From UBA668 sp040081465 (GTDB lineage: Bacteria > Actinomycetota > Acidimicrobiia > Acidimicrobiales > Ilumatobacteraceae), in the NCBI GenBank assembly GCA_040081465.1, contig JBEBGL010000010.1, forward strand, positions 1 to 64,000: 64,000 bases of DNA, given 5' to 3'. The notes beneath the pieces were generated by a model. The model was not told the origin of the DNA. It saw only the letters and a list, made by a program, of their open reading frames with translations, and did not search any database. Of the stretch, positions 54,149 to 62,732 are shown piece after piece (positions within the stretch are counted from its first letter, which is position 1; each line of letters opens with the position of its first letter). Both the position numbers and the translations under genes were made by a program.

Positions 54149-56543
54149 ACCTGGCACTGAGCCAACTCCAGCCGTAGAGGCACCGGAGGTGCCGGTCGAT
54201 CCGAACGCGGTGTCGGTCACGCTCAACGGCCGCGTCGTCGAGGCGCGCAAGGGCGAGCTAGTGATCGCGGCCGCCGAGCGCCACGGTGTTTACATTCCGC
54301 GCTTCTGCTACCACGAGCGAATGAGTTCGGTGGGTATGTGCCGCATGTGTATCTGCGAAGTCGACACCGGTCGCGGACCCCAGTTGACGCCGACGTGCAT
54401 GGTCGCGGTCGCGCCGAACATGGTGATCGACACCGAGAGCGAGATGACCAAGAACGTGCAAGAGGGCGTTCTCGAGTTGTTGTTGGCGAACCATCCGCTC
54501 GATTGCCCTGTTTGCGACAAGGGTGGCGAGTGTCCGTTGCAAGACCAGGCGTTCAGTCACGGTCCAGGCGAGAGTCGTTACATCGAAGAGAAGCGCCACT
54601 TCGAAAAGCCGATCCCGATCAGCGACCTTGTGTTTCTCGACCGCGAGCGTTGCATTTTGTGCGATCGGTGCACTCGCTTCGCCGACGAAGTTGCGGGCGA
54701 TGCGCTGATTACGTTTTCTCATCGTGGGAACGACACTCGAATCACGACGTTCCCCGACGAACCGTTCAGCAGCTACTTCAGTGGTAACACCGTGCAGATC
54801 TGTCCGGTCGGGGCGCTCACTGCCAAGCCGTACCGCTTCAAGGCTCGGCCATGGGACCTTGCACAACAGGAGAGTACGTGCACCTCATGTGCGGTTGGCT
54901 GCCGCATCGTCATTGACAGCAGCCGCGACGAGTTACTTCGTTACATGGGTGTCGATAGCGAACCGGTCAATCACGGATGGCTGTGCGATCGTGGTCGCTT
55001 CAACTTCGAGTCGGTGAAGAGCCCCGAGCGCTTGCTGCAACCGCTAGTCCGCGAGCGCGACGACCTTCGTCCGGTCTCGTGGAATGAAGCTCTCGCCGCT
55101 GCGGCTGAACTCATCCAAGAGGCACTTGAAACGCGCGGAGCCGAAGGCGTCGCCGTGTTTGGCGGAGCGCGCGGCACGAACGAAGACGCGTATGCGTGGA
55201 GCCGCCTCGCGCACGACGTGATCGGGACTCCGAATGTGTACTCACAAATGGGCGACGGGATTCCCGCCGATCTGCTGTTGCTCGACCGGGCAACGATCGA
55301 CGAGGCGGCGCACGCAACAACGATTGTGCTGCTCGCGCCGGACCTAAAGGAAGAGCTGCCAGTTTTGTATCTGCGTTTGCGCGAAGCAGCGGAAAAGAAG
55401 CGCAGCCGCATTCTCGAGTTCACGCCGAAGCAGACGGGTCTAACGCCCAACGCATGGCGCTCGATTAGCTACGAGCCAGGCGCGCAGGTCGCAGCCGTAA
55501 ACGAGGCGCTGGCCGATTCCGACATCGCTTCACAGCTGGCCAAGGGCAATGTGGTGGTGGTCTTCGGTCGAATGAACTTGGCTGAAACAATCACCGCCAG
55601 CGTGATGGCATTGCACCTTCTCCTTGCCGCTTCACCGGGGGCGAAAGTGCTTCCCGCGTTTCGACGTGGTAACTCTGTTGGCGCTCTGCAGATGGGTATG
55701 CGCACTGGCGCCGGCGGGCTTGACACTCGGGGCGTGTTGCAGGCTGCGGCTGACGGCAAGATCGATTGCTTGGTGCTAGTCGGCGCTGATCCGCTCGCCG
55801 ACTTCCCCGACACCGACCTTGCGCGTCGCGGACTTGCCGGGGCGCGACGCACCATTGCCGTCGACACGTTCCTCACCAGCTCGACAGCGAAAGCCGATGT
55901 GGTGCTACCCGCGTGCGCGTTCGGCGAGAAGGACGGCACGACCACCAACCTCGAGGGCCGCGTTAGCAATGTCGCGCGTCAGGTATCACCGGCCGGGAAC
56001 ACTCGCCCGGACTGGATGATCGCGTCGGGGTTGGCGATGGCGCTGGGCACCGACCTCGGTTACGCGAGCGTCGACGAGATCACGCTCGACATCGCAATCA
56101 ACGTTCCGGGATTCGAATTGGTGACTGCCGCCGCCGTTGCTGCCAGTGCCGACGGCGTGCTGTCGGGTGCACCGACGGCGATTCCGCCGGTCACCTTGCT
56201 GGAGGGAACCGCACCAGAACGCAACTCGTACGACCTGCGCCTGGTCATCAGCCGCACGTTGTACGACGAGGCGGTTGGTACCGCTAACTCGCCATCGCTG
56301 GCGCACTTGCCGCGCGGGTCTGCGATTCATCTGCATCCGCTCGATCTCGCACGCGTCGGCACCGCCGATGGTGTCGAAGTGAAGGTTCGCAGCGCGCGTG
56401 CGACCGTTGTGCTGCCGGTGAGAGCCGATGCTTCTGTCTTGCGAGGCACAGCCTGGCTACCGTGGAACAACCCCGGCCCCAACGTCGGCGAGTTGATTGA
56501 TTGCTTCGCACCAGTCAACGACGTACGAATCGAGAATCTGTAG
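54135..56543 (+). CDS. nuoG: NADH-quinone oxidoreductase subunit G
   Basis: An 802-residue NuoG. The [2Fe-2S] ligands are C58, C69, C72 and C88. The His-Cys3 cluster follows in LLANHPLDCPVCDKGGECPL, then the [4Fe-4S] sets CILCDRCTRF and CTSCAVGCRI. The C-terminal half is molybdopterin-oxidoreductase-like but without its cofactor, as in other NuoG. The N-terminal 25 residues are an unstructured extension. Overlaps nuoF by 14 bp; TAGTG overlap with nuoH. Confidence 0.97.
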   Translation: MTDIKPGTEPTPAVEAPEVPVDPNAVSVTLNGRVVEARKGELVIAAAERHGVYIPRFCYHERMSSVGMCRMCICEVDTGRGPQLTPTCMVAVAPNMVIDTESEMTKNVQEGVLELLLANHPLDCPVCDKGGECPLQDQAFSHGPGESRYIEEKRHFEKPIPISDLVFLDRERCILCDRCTRFADEVAGDALITFSHRGNDTRITTFPDEPFSSYFSGNTVQICPVGALTAKPYRFKARPWDLAQQESTCTSCAVGCRIVIDSSRDELLRYMGVDSEPVNHGWLCDRGRFNFESVKSPERLLQPLVRERDDLRPVSWNEALAAAAELIQEALETRGAEGVAVFGGARGTNEDAYAWSRLAHDVIGTPNVYSQMGDGIPADLLLLDRATIDEAAHATTIVLLAPDLKEELPVLYLRLREAAEKKRSRILEFTPKQTGLTPNAWRSISYEPGAQVAAVNEALADSDIASQLAKGNVVVVFGRMNLAETITASVMALHLLLAASPGAKVLPAFRRGNSVGALQMGMRTGAGGLDTRGVLQAAADGKIDCLVLVGADPLADFPDTDLARRGLAGARRTIAVDTFLTSSTAKADVVLPACAFGEKDGTTTNLEGRVSNVARQVSPAGNTRPDWMIASGLAMALGTDLGYASVDEITLDIAINVPGFELVTAAAVAASADGVLSGAPTAIPPVTLLEGTAPERNSYDLRLVISRTLYDEAVGTANSPSLAHLPRGSAIHLHPLDLARVGTADGVEVKVRSARATVVLPVRADASVLRGTAWLPWNNPGPNVGELIDCFAPVNDVRIENL

Positions 56544-57754
56544 TGCTCGCGCTCGACGTTCTCCTCGACGACATTTCGTTTCGCGCGGTTCTGATCATCG
56601 CCATCAAGGTGGTGGTGATTTTCGTCATCGGGTTGGTCGGCACGATGCTGATGGTGTGGTTCGAGCGCAAGGTAATCGCGTTCATGCAGAACCGCGTCGG
56701 CCCCGACAAGGCAGGTCCGAAGGGTTTGCTACAGACACTCGCTGACGGCATCAAGCTCTTCTTCAAGGAAGACTCGGTCCCCGACAAGAGTGATCGCTTC
56801 GTCTTCAAACTCGCTCCATACCTCGCATTCGTACCCGCCTTCTTGGTCTGGTCAGTGATTCCGTTGGGCGGCGACTTTTCCAACGGCAAAGACGGCACCG
56901 TGCAGATTCTGGGCCGCGCAACGAAGTTGCAGCTTGCCGATCCACCCGTCGGCGTGCTCTTGCTGCTGGCGCTTAGCAGCGTCGCGGTGTACGGCATCAT
57001 GCTGGCCGGGTGGAGCTCGGGCTCGAAGTATCCGCTACTGGGCTCGGTGCGCGCATCGGCGCAGATGGTCAGCTACGAAGCGGCGCTTGGCCTCAGCCTT
57101 GCGTCGGTGGTGCTGATCGCGGGAACGCTCAGCACGAGCGGCATCGTTGCTTCGCAGACGAGCTTCACGCGCTGGCACCTAGTGGCTACCGGAGTGCTGC
57201 CGTTCATCATCTTCCTAGTGGCAGCCACCGCCGAATTGAATCGACCACCGTTCGACCTCGTCGAGGCCGAACAAGAGCTAGTGGGTGGGTTCAACACCGA
57301 GTATTCCAGCATTCGGTTTGCGCTGTTCTTCCTCGCCGAGTTCATGAACACGATCACGATGAGCGGTGTCATCGTCACCCTCTTCTTTGGCGGACCGCAA
57401 CCATTGCCAATCGGACGCTTTGAGAACGTGTTGTCGTTCCTCGGTCCGCTCAGCGGCACCGTATGGCTGCTGCTGAAGGTGCTGGTCTTCCTCTATATCT
57501 ATGTCTGGTTCCGCGCAACGCTTCCGCGCCTGCGTTACGACCAACTGATGAACTTGGGTTGGCGTCTGATGATTCCGCTTTCGCTGGGCTGGTTCATGCT
57601 GCTCGCCGCGTTCCGAATCGGGAGAGACGAAGGCTGGAGTCGTTGGTGGGTTCTCGCCGGTGGCATCGGTGTCCTCGGCATCGGGTCGTCGTTGCTGCAA
57701 CGTGCTGGCAAGGTGAGCGCGCGTAATCGCGAGCGTGAAGGGGCGATGTTCTAG
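56543..57754 (+). CDS. nuoH: NADH-quinone oxidoreductase subunit H
   Basis: A 403-residue NuoH from GTG 56543, with eight membrane helices. Conserved loop regions are FERKVIAFMQNRVGPDKAGP, PPFDLVEAEQELVGGFNTEY and LPRLRYDQLMNLGWRLMIPL, which form the quinone channel and join the membrane arm. Longer than usual at the C terminus by about 60 residues. Confidence 0.96.
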   Translation: MLALDVLLDDISFRAVLIIAIKVVVIFVIGLVGTMLMVWFERKVIAFMQNRVGPDKAGPKGLLQTLADGIKLFFKEDSVPDKSDRFVFKLAPYLAFVPAFLVWSVIPLGGDFSNGKDGTVQILGRATKLQLADPPVGVLLLLALSSVAVYGIMLAGWSSGSKYPLLGSVRASAQMVSYEAALGLSLASVVLIAGTLSTSGIVASQTSFTRWHLVATGVLPFIIFLVAATAELNRPPFDLVEAEQELVGGFNTEYSSIRFALFFLAEFMNTITMSGVIVTLFFGGPQPLPIGRFENVLSFLGPLSGTVWLLLKVLVFLYIYVWFRATLPRLRYDQLMNLGWRLMIPLSLGWFMLLAAFRIGRDEGWSRWWVLAGGIGVLGIGSSLLQRAGKVSARNREREGAMF

Positions 57755-58389
57755 TGGGCTACCTCGACGGGTTCCTTGTCACGCTGCGCCAGCATCGGTT
57801 TCTCGGCGGCGAGAAAGTCACGACCTCGTACTCAGGTGGTCGCGTCTTCAAGAAGCGCAAGAAAACCGAAGGTCGCGACGAGAAGATCGACAAGCCCGAA
57901 CGCCTGCATGGTCGCCACGTCCTGAATCGCTATGAGGACGGCATGGAGAAGTGCATCGGCTGCGAACTGTGCGCAGGCGTATGCCCGGCCAAGTGCATTC
58001 ACGTGCGGGGTGCCGACAACGATCCGCAGAACCCCACGTCGCCGGGCGAGCGTTTTGGATTCGTGTACGAGATCAACTACCTGCGTTGCATCCACTGCGA
58101 TTTGTGTGTCGAGGCCTGCCCGACAGAGGCGATCACAGAAAGCAAGTTGTTCGAGTTCAGCTTCACCAATCGCCGAGATGCCGTGTACACCAAAGCCGAG
58201 TTGGTTGTCGACGACGAAGGCAAACCCAAGCATCTGCCGTGGGAAGACTGGCGCGAAGGCGAAGACCTTCTCACCAGTGGTTGGATGCGGGCCACCGCGT
58301 CGAGTGGCGACGCCGAGTTCGTCGGCGAAGTCGGCTGGACCGGCGAGCTTGGCTACGGCGTACGCGGGGCTGAGAGGCCGTCCGACTGA
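57754..58389 (+). CDS. nuoI: NADH-quinone oxidoreductase subunit I
   Basis: A 211-residue NuoI with two [4Fe-4S] sets: C67, C70, C73, C77 (CIGCELCAGVCPAKC) and C102, C105, C108, C112 (CIHCDLCVEACP), with C81 next to the first. These are N6a and N6b, feeding cluster N2. Start GTG overlaps nuoH. C-terminal extension of about 40 residues is acidic. Confidence 0.96.
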   Translation: MGYLDGFLVTLRQHRFLGGEKVTTSYSGGRVFKKRKKTEGRDEKIDKPERLHGRHVLNRYEDGMEKCIGCELCAGVCPAKCIHVRGADNDPQNPTSPGERFGFVYEINYLRCIHCDLCVEACPTEAITESKLFEFSFTNRRDAVYTKAELVVDDEGKPKHLPWEDWREGEDLLTSGWMRATASSGDAEFVGEVGWTGELGYGVRGAERPSD

Positions 58390-58934
58390 TGGAGCTATTC
58401 GTCTTCGTTGTCGCCGCCGGCATGGTGCTTGGCGGCGCGGTCGGTGTGATCGTGCGCAGCCATCCTGTGCATGCGGCACTCAGCCTTGTGCTCACGCTCT
58501 TTGGCGTGGCCGTGCTGTTCGTTGCGCAGGAAGCGAACTTTCTGGCAGCAGTGCAGGTCATCGTCTACGCCGGCGCGATCGTCGTGCTGTTCCTGTTCGT
58601 GATCATGCTGCTCGGGGTCGACAAGGTTGAAGACCTGCGGATCGAACCTTTCAAGATTCAACGCCCGGCAGCAGTCGCTGTGGGTGCGGGATTGTTGTCG
58701 ATGATCGCGTTAGCAATCATCGTTTCTCGCGACGCGAAGCCGCCGACGGTCACACAGAGCGAGGCGGTGCAAGCTGCCCTCGATGGCTCGCACGACAGCA
58801 ACATTCGTGCCATCGCGCGCGATGTGTTCAGCGATCATGTGCTGGCGTTTGAATTGACTTCGGTGTTGCTGGTCATCGCCGTTGTGGCCACGGTCATGCT
58901 GGCGCGCAAGCCACGCAAGGGTGAGTCGACATGA
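58389..58934 (+). CDS. nuoJ: NADH-quinone oxidoreductase subunit J
   Basis: A 181-residue NuoJ with five membrane helices. HPVHAALSLVLTLFGVAVLF and QVIVYAGAIVVLFLFVIMLL match the family, including the pi-bulge region. A soluble loop of about 40 residues separates the fourth and fifth helices. 4-bp overlap with nuoK. Confidence 0.94.
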   Translation: MELFVFVVAAGMVLGGAVGVIVRSHPVHAALSLVLTLFGVAVLFVAQEANFLAAVQVIVYAGAIVVLFLFVIMLLGVDKVEDLRIEPFKIQRPAAVAVGAGLLSMIALAIIVSRDAKPPTVTQSEAVQAALDGSHDSNIRAIARDVFSDHVLAFELTSVLLVIAVVATVMLARKPRKGEST

Positions 58935-59251
58935 CCGCCGCCGCCGTCACTGTCACCACGACTTGGTACCTGTTGCTTGCTGCTGCTCTTTTCGCCCTCG
59001 GAGTTGTCGGCGTGATGGTTCGCCGCAATCCGTTGATCCTGTTCATGTGCATAGAGTTGATGCTCAACGCAGTGAACCTCACGTTCGTCGCCTTGGCGCG
59101 ACGGTTTGGCGACATCGGCGGCCAGAGCATCGTGTTCTTTGTGATGGTCGTTGCCGCAGCTGAAGTGGTCGTCGGCCTTGGCATCATCGTCGCGATTCTG
59201 CGACGCAAGCCAAATGCCACCACCGACGATCTTGCTGAGTTGAGGGGCTGA
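58931..59251 (+). CDS. nuoK: NADH-quinone oxidoreductase subunit K
   Basis: A 106-residue NuoK with three membrane helices. The two conserved Glu appear in LFMCIELMLNAVNLTFVA (second helix) and VMVVAAAEVVVGLGIIVAI (third helix), needed for proton pumping. ATGA overlap with nuoJ. Confidence 0.95.
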   Translation: MTAAAVTVTTTWYLLLAAALFALGVVGVMVRRNPLILFMCIELMLNAVNLTFVALARRFGDIGGQSIVFFVMVVAAAEVVVGLGIIVAILRRKPNATTDDLAELRG

Positions 59252-59256
59252 CCCGG

Positions 59257-61179
59257 ATGCTTGACCTCATCTGGCTGATCCCCGCGTTACCGCTGACCGG
59301 CTTCTTGGTCATCCTGCTGTTCGGTCGCAAGTTGGGCGACCCGCGTTCGGGATACTTCGCAACGCTGATGGTCGCTGCTTCGTTCGCAGTCACCGTGGGC
59401 GTCTTCATCGACCTGATGTCGTTGACTTCCGAAGAGCGCAGTGGGCACGTGCAAACACTGTTCTCGTGGATTCCCTCGGGTTCTCTGCACGTCGATCTCG
59501 CGTTCCTCGCCGACCCGCTCAGCCTCACGATGTGTCTGTTCGTCACCGGCATCGGTTCGCTCATTCATCTGTACGCCGTTGGCTACATGCACGGCGACGC
59601 GCGGTTCAGCAAGTTCTTCCTTTACCTGAACCTGTTCGCCTTCAGCATGCTGATGCTCGTCCTTGGTTCGAACATGCTGGTCACCTTCCTCGGCTGGGAG
59701 GGTGTCGGCACGTGCAGTTACTTCCTGATCGCGTTCTGGCACGAGAAGGAGAGCGCTGCGACTGCAGGCAAGAAAGCCTTCATCACCAACCGTGTCGGCG
59801 ACTGGGGCTTCATGATGGCGATGTTCATCGCGTTCTGGGCCGTTGGGTCGCTTGACTACTCGATCGTCAATGGTGGTGGGGCCGGCATGGCATCGTCGAC
59901 TTCTACCGCGATCGCGCTGTTCTGCTTTGTCGGTGCTTGTGGCAAGAGTGCACAGCTACCGCTGTATCTCTGGCTTCCCGATGCCATGGAGGGTCCGACC
60001 CCAGTTTCCGCATTGATTCACGCGGCAACGATGGTGACCGCAGGCGTGTACCTGATGGTGCGCATCAATCCGTTGCTCGGCGTGGCCGACTCATACGCAC
60101 CGACCGTCATCGCGATTGTTGGAGCCGCTACGGCACTCTTCGCGGCGACGATCGCGGTCGCGCAGAACGACATCAAGAAGGTTCTGGCATATTCGACCAT
60201 CAGCCAACTTGGCTACATGTTCTTGGCGGTGGGTTCCGGCGCGTACGTCGCGGCGATTTTCCACATGGTCACGCATGCCTTCTTCAAAGCGCTGCTGTTC
60301 CTCGGCGCTGGCTCGGTCATCCACGGCATGCATCATCAGCAAGACATGCGTTACATGGGCGCGTTGCGCAAGCTGATGCCGGTTACCGCGTTCACGTTCA
60401 TCATCGGCTGGCTGGCGATCGCAGGCGTTCCGCCGTTCGCAGGGTTCTGGAGCAAAGACGAGATCCTGTTGTTTGCGTACGACAAGAGTCCGATCCTCTA
60501 CGTAGTCGGTCTCGTGACGGCCTTGCTCACCGCGTTCTACATGACCCGCCAAGTGATCATGGTCTTCTTCGGTAAGGCTCGCTGGCACGACGCGCACGAA
60601 GAACACGGTGCGCACGGCGACCTCACGCCGCACGAAAGCCCGACGACGATGGTGCTGCCACTCGTGGTGCTGGCCGGCCTGTCGATTGTCGGCGGCATCA
60701 TCCAGTTGCCGTCGTGGTCATGGATTCCTAAAGATCTCGCGCATCGGTTGGAGAACTGGCTCGGCCCGATCGTTCACGGGAACGAACACGAGCTGTCTAC
60801 TAGTGCTCACGATCTCAGTGGCATGTTGGCGCTTGTTGCCATTACCATCGCGCTCGCCGGCATCGCCGCTGCGTTCCTTGTTTATTCGAAGCACAAGGTC
60901 AAGCCGTTCGAGCCACAGATTCTTGCCGACGGTTGGGGTTACGACCGTGCGGTTAGTTGGGTAATGGGGAAGCCGGGCCGTAAGGCATTCGACGGCGTCG
61001 CCTGGGCCGATGCGCACGTCATCGATGGAGCGGTCAACGGTTCGGGATCGCTTGTGCGAGGCACTGCCGGGCAAATCCGCAAGGTGCAAAGTGGCAACGT
61101 TCGCAACTACGCAGCCGCGATCGGCGGCGGCGTTGTGTTGTTGCTGTTGTGGTTCGTGATTGCGCGAGGAATCCTGTGA
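59257..61179 (+). CDS. nuoL: NADH-quinone oxidoreductase subunit L
   Basis: A 640-residue antiporter-like subunit with about 14 helices and the long C-terminal lateral helix region. Family marks include FLGWEGVGTCSYFLIAFWHE, SAQLPLYLWLPDAMEGPTPV, SALIHAATMVTAGVYLMVR and LAYSTISQLGYMFLAVGSGA. The Lys of the fifth helix (QLPLYLWLPD region) and Glu of W-E-G are present. It pumps protons at the distal end of the membrane arm. GTGA overlap with nuoM. Confidence 0.96.
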   Translation: MLDLIWLIPALPLTGFLVILLFGRKLGDPRSGYFATLMVAASFAVTVGVFIDLMSLTSEERSGHVQTLFSWIPSGSLHVDLAFLADPLSLTMCLFVTGIGSLIHLYAVGYMHGDARFSKFFLYLNLFAFSMLMLVLGSNMLVTFLGWEGVGTCSYFLIAFWHEKESAATAGKKAFITNRVGDWGFMMAMFIAFWAVGSLDYSIVNGGGAGMASSTSTAIALFCFVGACGKSAQLPLYLWLPDAMEGPTPVSALIHAATMVTAGVYLMVRINPLLGVADSYAPTVIAIVGAATALFAATIAVAQNDIKKVLAYSTISQLGYMFLAVGSGAYVAAIFHMVTHAFFKALLFLGAGSVIHGMHHQQDMRYMGALRKLMPVTAFTFIIGWLAIAGVPPFAGFWSKDEILLFAYDKSPILYVVGLVTALLTAFYMTRQVIMVFFGKARWHDAHEEHGAHGDLTPHESPTTMVLPLVVLAGLSIVGGIIQLPSWSWIPKDLAHRLENWLGPIVHGNEHELSTSAHDLSGMLALVAITIALAGIAAAFLVYSKHKVKPFEPQILADGWGYDRAVSWVMGKPGRKAFDGVAWADAHVIDGAVNGSGSLVRGTAGQIRKVQSGNVRNYAAAIGGGVVLLLLWFVIARGIL

Positions 61180-62732
61180 TCGACTTTCCAATTCTGACGA
61201 TGCTGGTGCTCATGCCGGCGATCGGTGCCGTGCTCGTCGCGTTGGCGTCGAAGCGACACCCCGACCTAGTGAAGATCACGGCGCTGGGATCGAGCGTGCT
61301 CACCGGTGGCTTCTCGCTCTGGGTGTTGTTCGCCTTCGAGAAGGGCGAGGCAGGCTTTCAATTCACTTCGCAACATGCGTGGATCAGGCCGTGGGGAATC
61401 TCGTGGCACCTCGGCGTCGACGGCATCTCGCTATTCCTCATCGTCCTCACCGGCGTGTTGTTCCCCTTGGTGATAGCAGGCATCGACTCGCACTCGAAGT
61501 CAATGTCGGATCAGAAGCGCTACCTGTCGTGGATGCTCTTGATAGAGGCGGGCGTGATGGGCAGCTTCATCAGCCTCGACCTCTTCTTGTTCTTCGTGTT
61601 CTTCGAAATCGTGCTCGTGCCGATGTACTTCCTCATCGGTGGCTGGGGTTACGAGAAGCGGGTGTACGCGGCCACAAAGTTCTTCTTGTTCACGATGGTC
61701 GGCTCGGCGTTCATGCTGGTCGGCATCATCGCGACCGCACTGCTGGCGAAGGCCGACGACGGTCGCGTCACGTTCGATCTGATCAAGATCGCGGAGAACG
61801 CCGACTTCGCAGCGAGCACCGGGCGCTGGCTGTTCTTTGCGTTTGCGATCGCCTTCGCCGTGAAGGTCCCGCTATTCCCGTTGCATACGTGGCTTCCCGA
61901 CGCGCATACACAGGCACCTACCGGCGGCTCGGTCATCCTTGCAGCCGTCCTGTTGAAGATGGGCACCTACGGACTGTTGCGGTTTGGGATCTACCTTTTC
62001 CCAGAGGCCGCCGTGTGGTCGCGACCGTTGTTCTTCACGCTGGCGACGATCGGAATCGTCTGGGGCGCGATTGCCGCAACGATGCAGACAGACCTGAAGC
62101 GAATTGTCGCTTACTCGTCGGTCGCGCACCTCGGCTTCATTGTGCTCGGCACCTTCGCGCTGACGACGACGGCGGTTAGCGGTGGCGTGATGCAGAACAT
62201 CAACCACGGTCTCTCTACCGGCGCACTCTTCATCCTCGTCGGCATGATTTATGAGCGCCGCCACACTCGACAGATCGCGGAGCTGAAGGGTCTGCAGAAG
62301 GTCGCTCCCGTCTTCGCCGGCGTGTTCATGATCGTCATGTTGTCCAGCATCGGTGTGCCCGGGTTGAACGGGTTCGTCGGCGAGTTCATGGTGCTCGTCG
62401 GCTCGTTCGCGACGGCGCGTTGGTGGGTGACGGTTGCTGCTGCCGGTGTGATTCTGGCGGCGCTTTATCTGCTGTGGGCTTACCAGCGCGTATTCCACGG
62501 CGAGCCCGACGAGGCGAATCAAGGCTTCGAAGAACTGAAGTGGAAGGAAGCGTCGCTGCTGTTTCCGATCGTTGGGCTGATTGTGTTCACCGGCGTTTAC
62601 CCGAAGCCGATGCTCGAGCGCATTGAACCATCGGTGAAGGCGTTCATCGAGCACGTCGAGCAGCACTCTGAATACAACGAACCGTCGCCCGGTGAGCCCG
62701 TCATCGTCGAAGAAGAGCACGGAGAAGACTGA
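61176..62732 (+). CDS. nuoM: NADH-quinone oxidoreductase subunit M
   Basis: A 518-residue antiporter-like subunit from GTG 61176. Signatures: FFVFFEIVLVPMYFLIGGWG, VKVPLFPLHTWLPDAHTQAP and RIVAYSSVAHLGFIVLGTFA. The Glu and Lys residues that carry protons are present in these helices. C-terminal tail is His/Glu rich. TGATG overlap with nuoN. Confidence 0.96.
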   Translation: MIDFPILTMLVLMPAIGAVLVALASKRHPDLVKITALGSSVLTGGFSLWVLFAFEKGEAGFQFTSQHAWIRPWGISWHLGVDGISLFLIVLTGVLFPLVIAGIDSHSKSMSDQKRYLSWMLLIEAGVMGSFISLDLFLFFVFFEIVLVPMYFLIGGWGYEKRVYAATKFFLFTMVGSAFMLVGIIATALLAKADDGRVTFDLIKIAENADFAASTGRWLFFAFAIAFAVKVPLFPLHTWLPDAHTQAPTGGSVILAAVLLKMGTYGLLRFGIYLFPEAAVWSRPLFFTLATIGIVWGAIAATMQTDLKRIVAYSSVAHLGFIVLGTFALTTTAVSGGVMQNINHGLSTGALFILVGMIYERRHTRQIAELKGLQKVAPVFAGVFMIVMLSSIGVPGLNGFVGEFMVLVGSFATARWWVTVAAAGVILAALYLLWAYQRVFHGEPDEANQGFEELKWKEASLLFPIVGLIVFTGVYPKPMLERIEPSVKAFIEHVEQHSEYNEPSPGEPVIVEEEHGED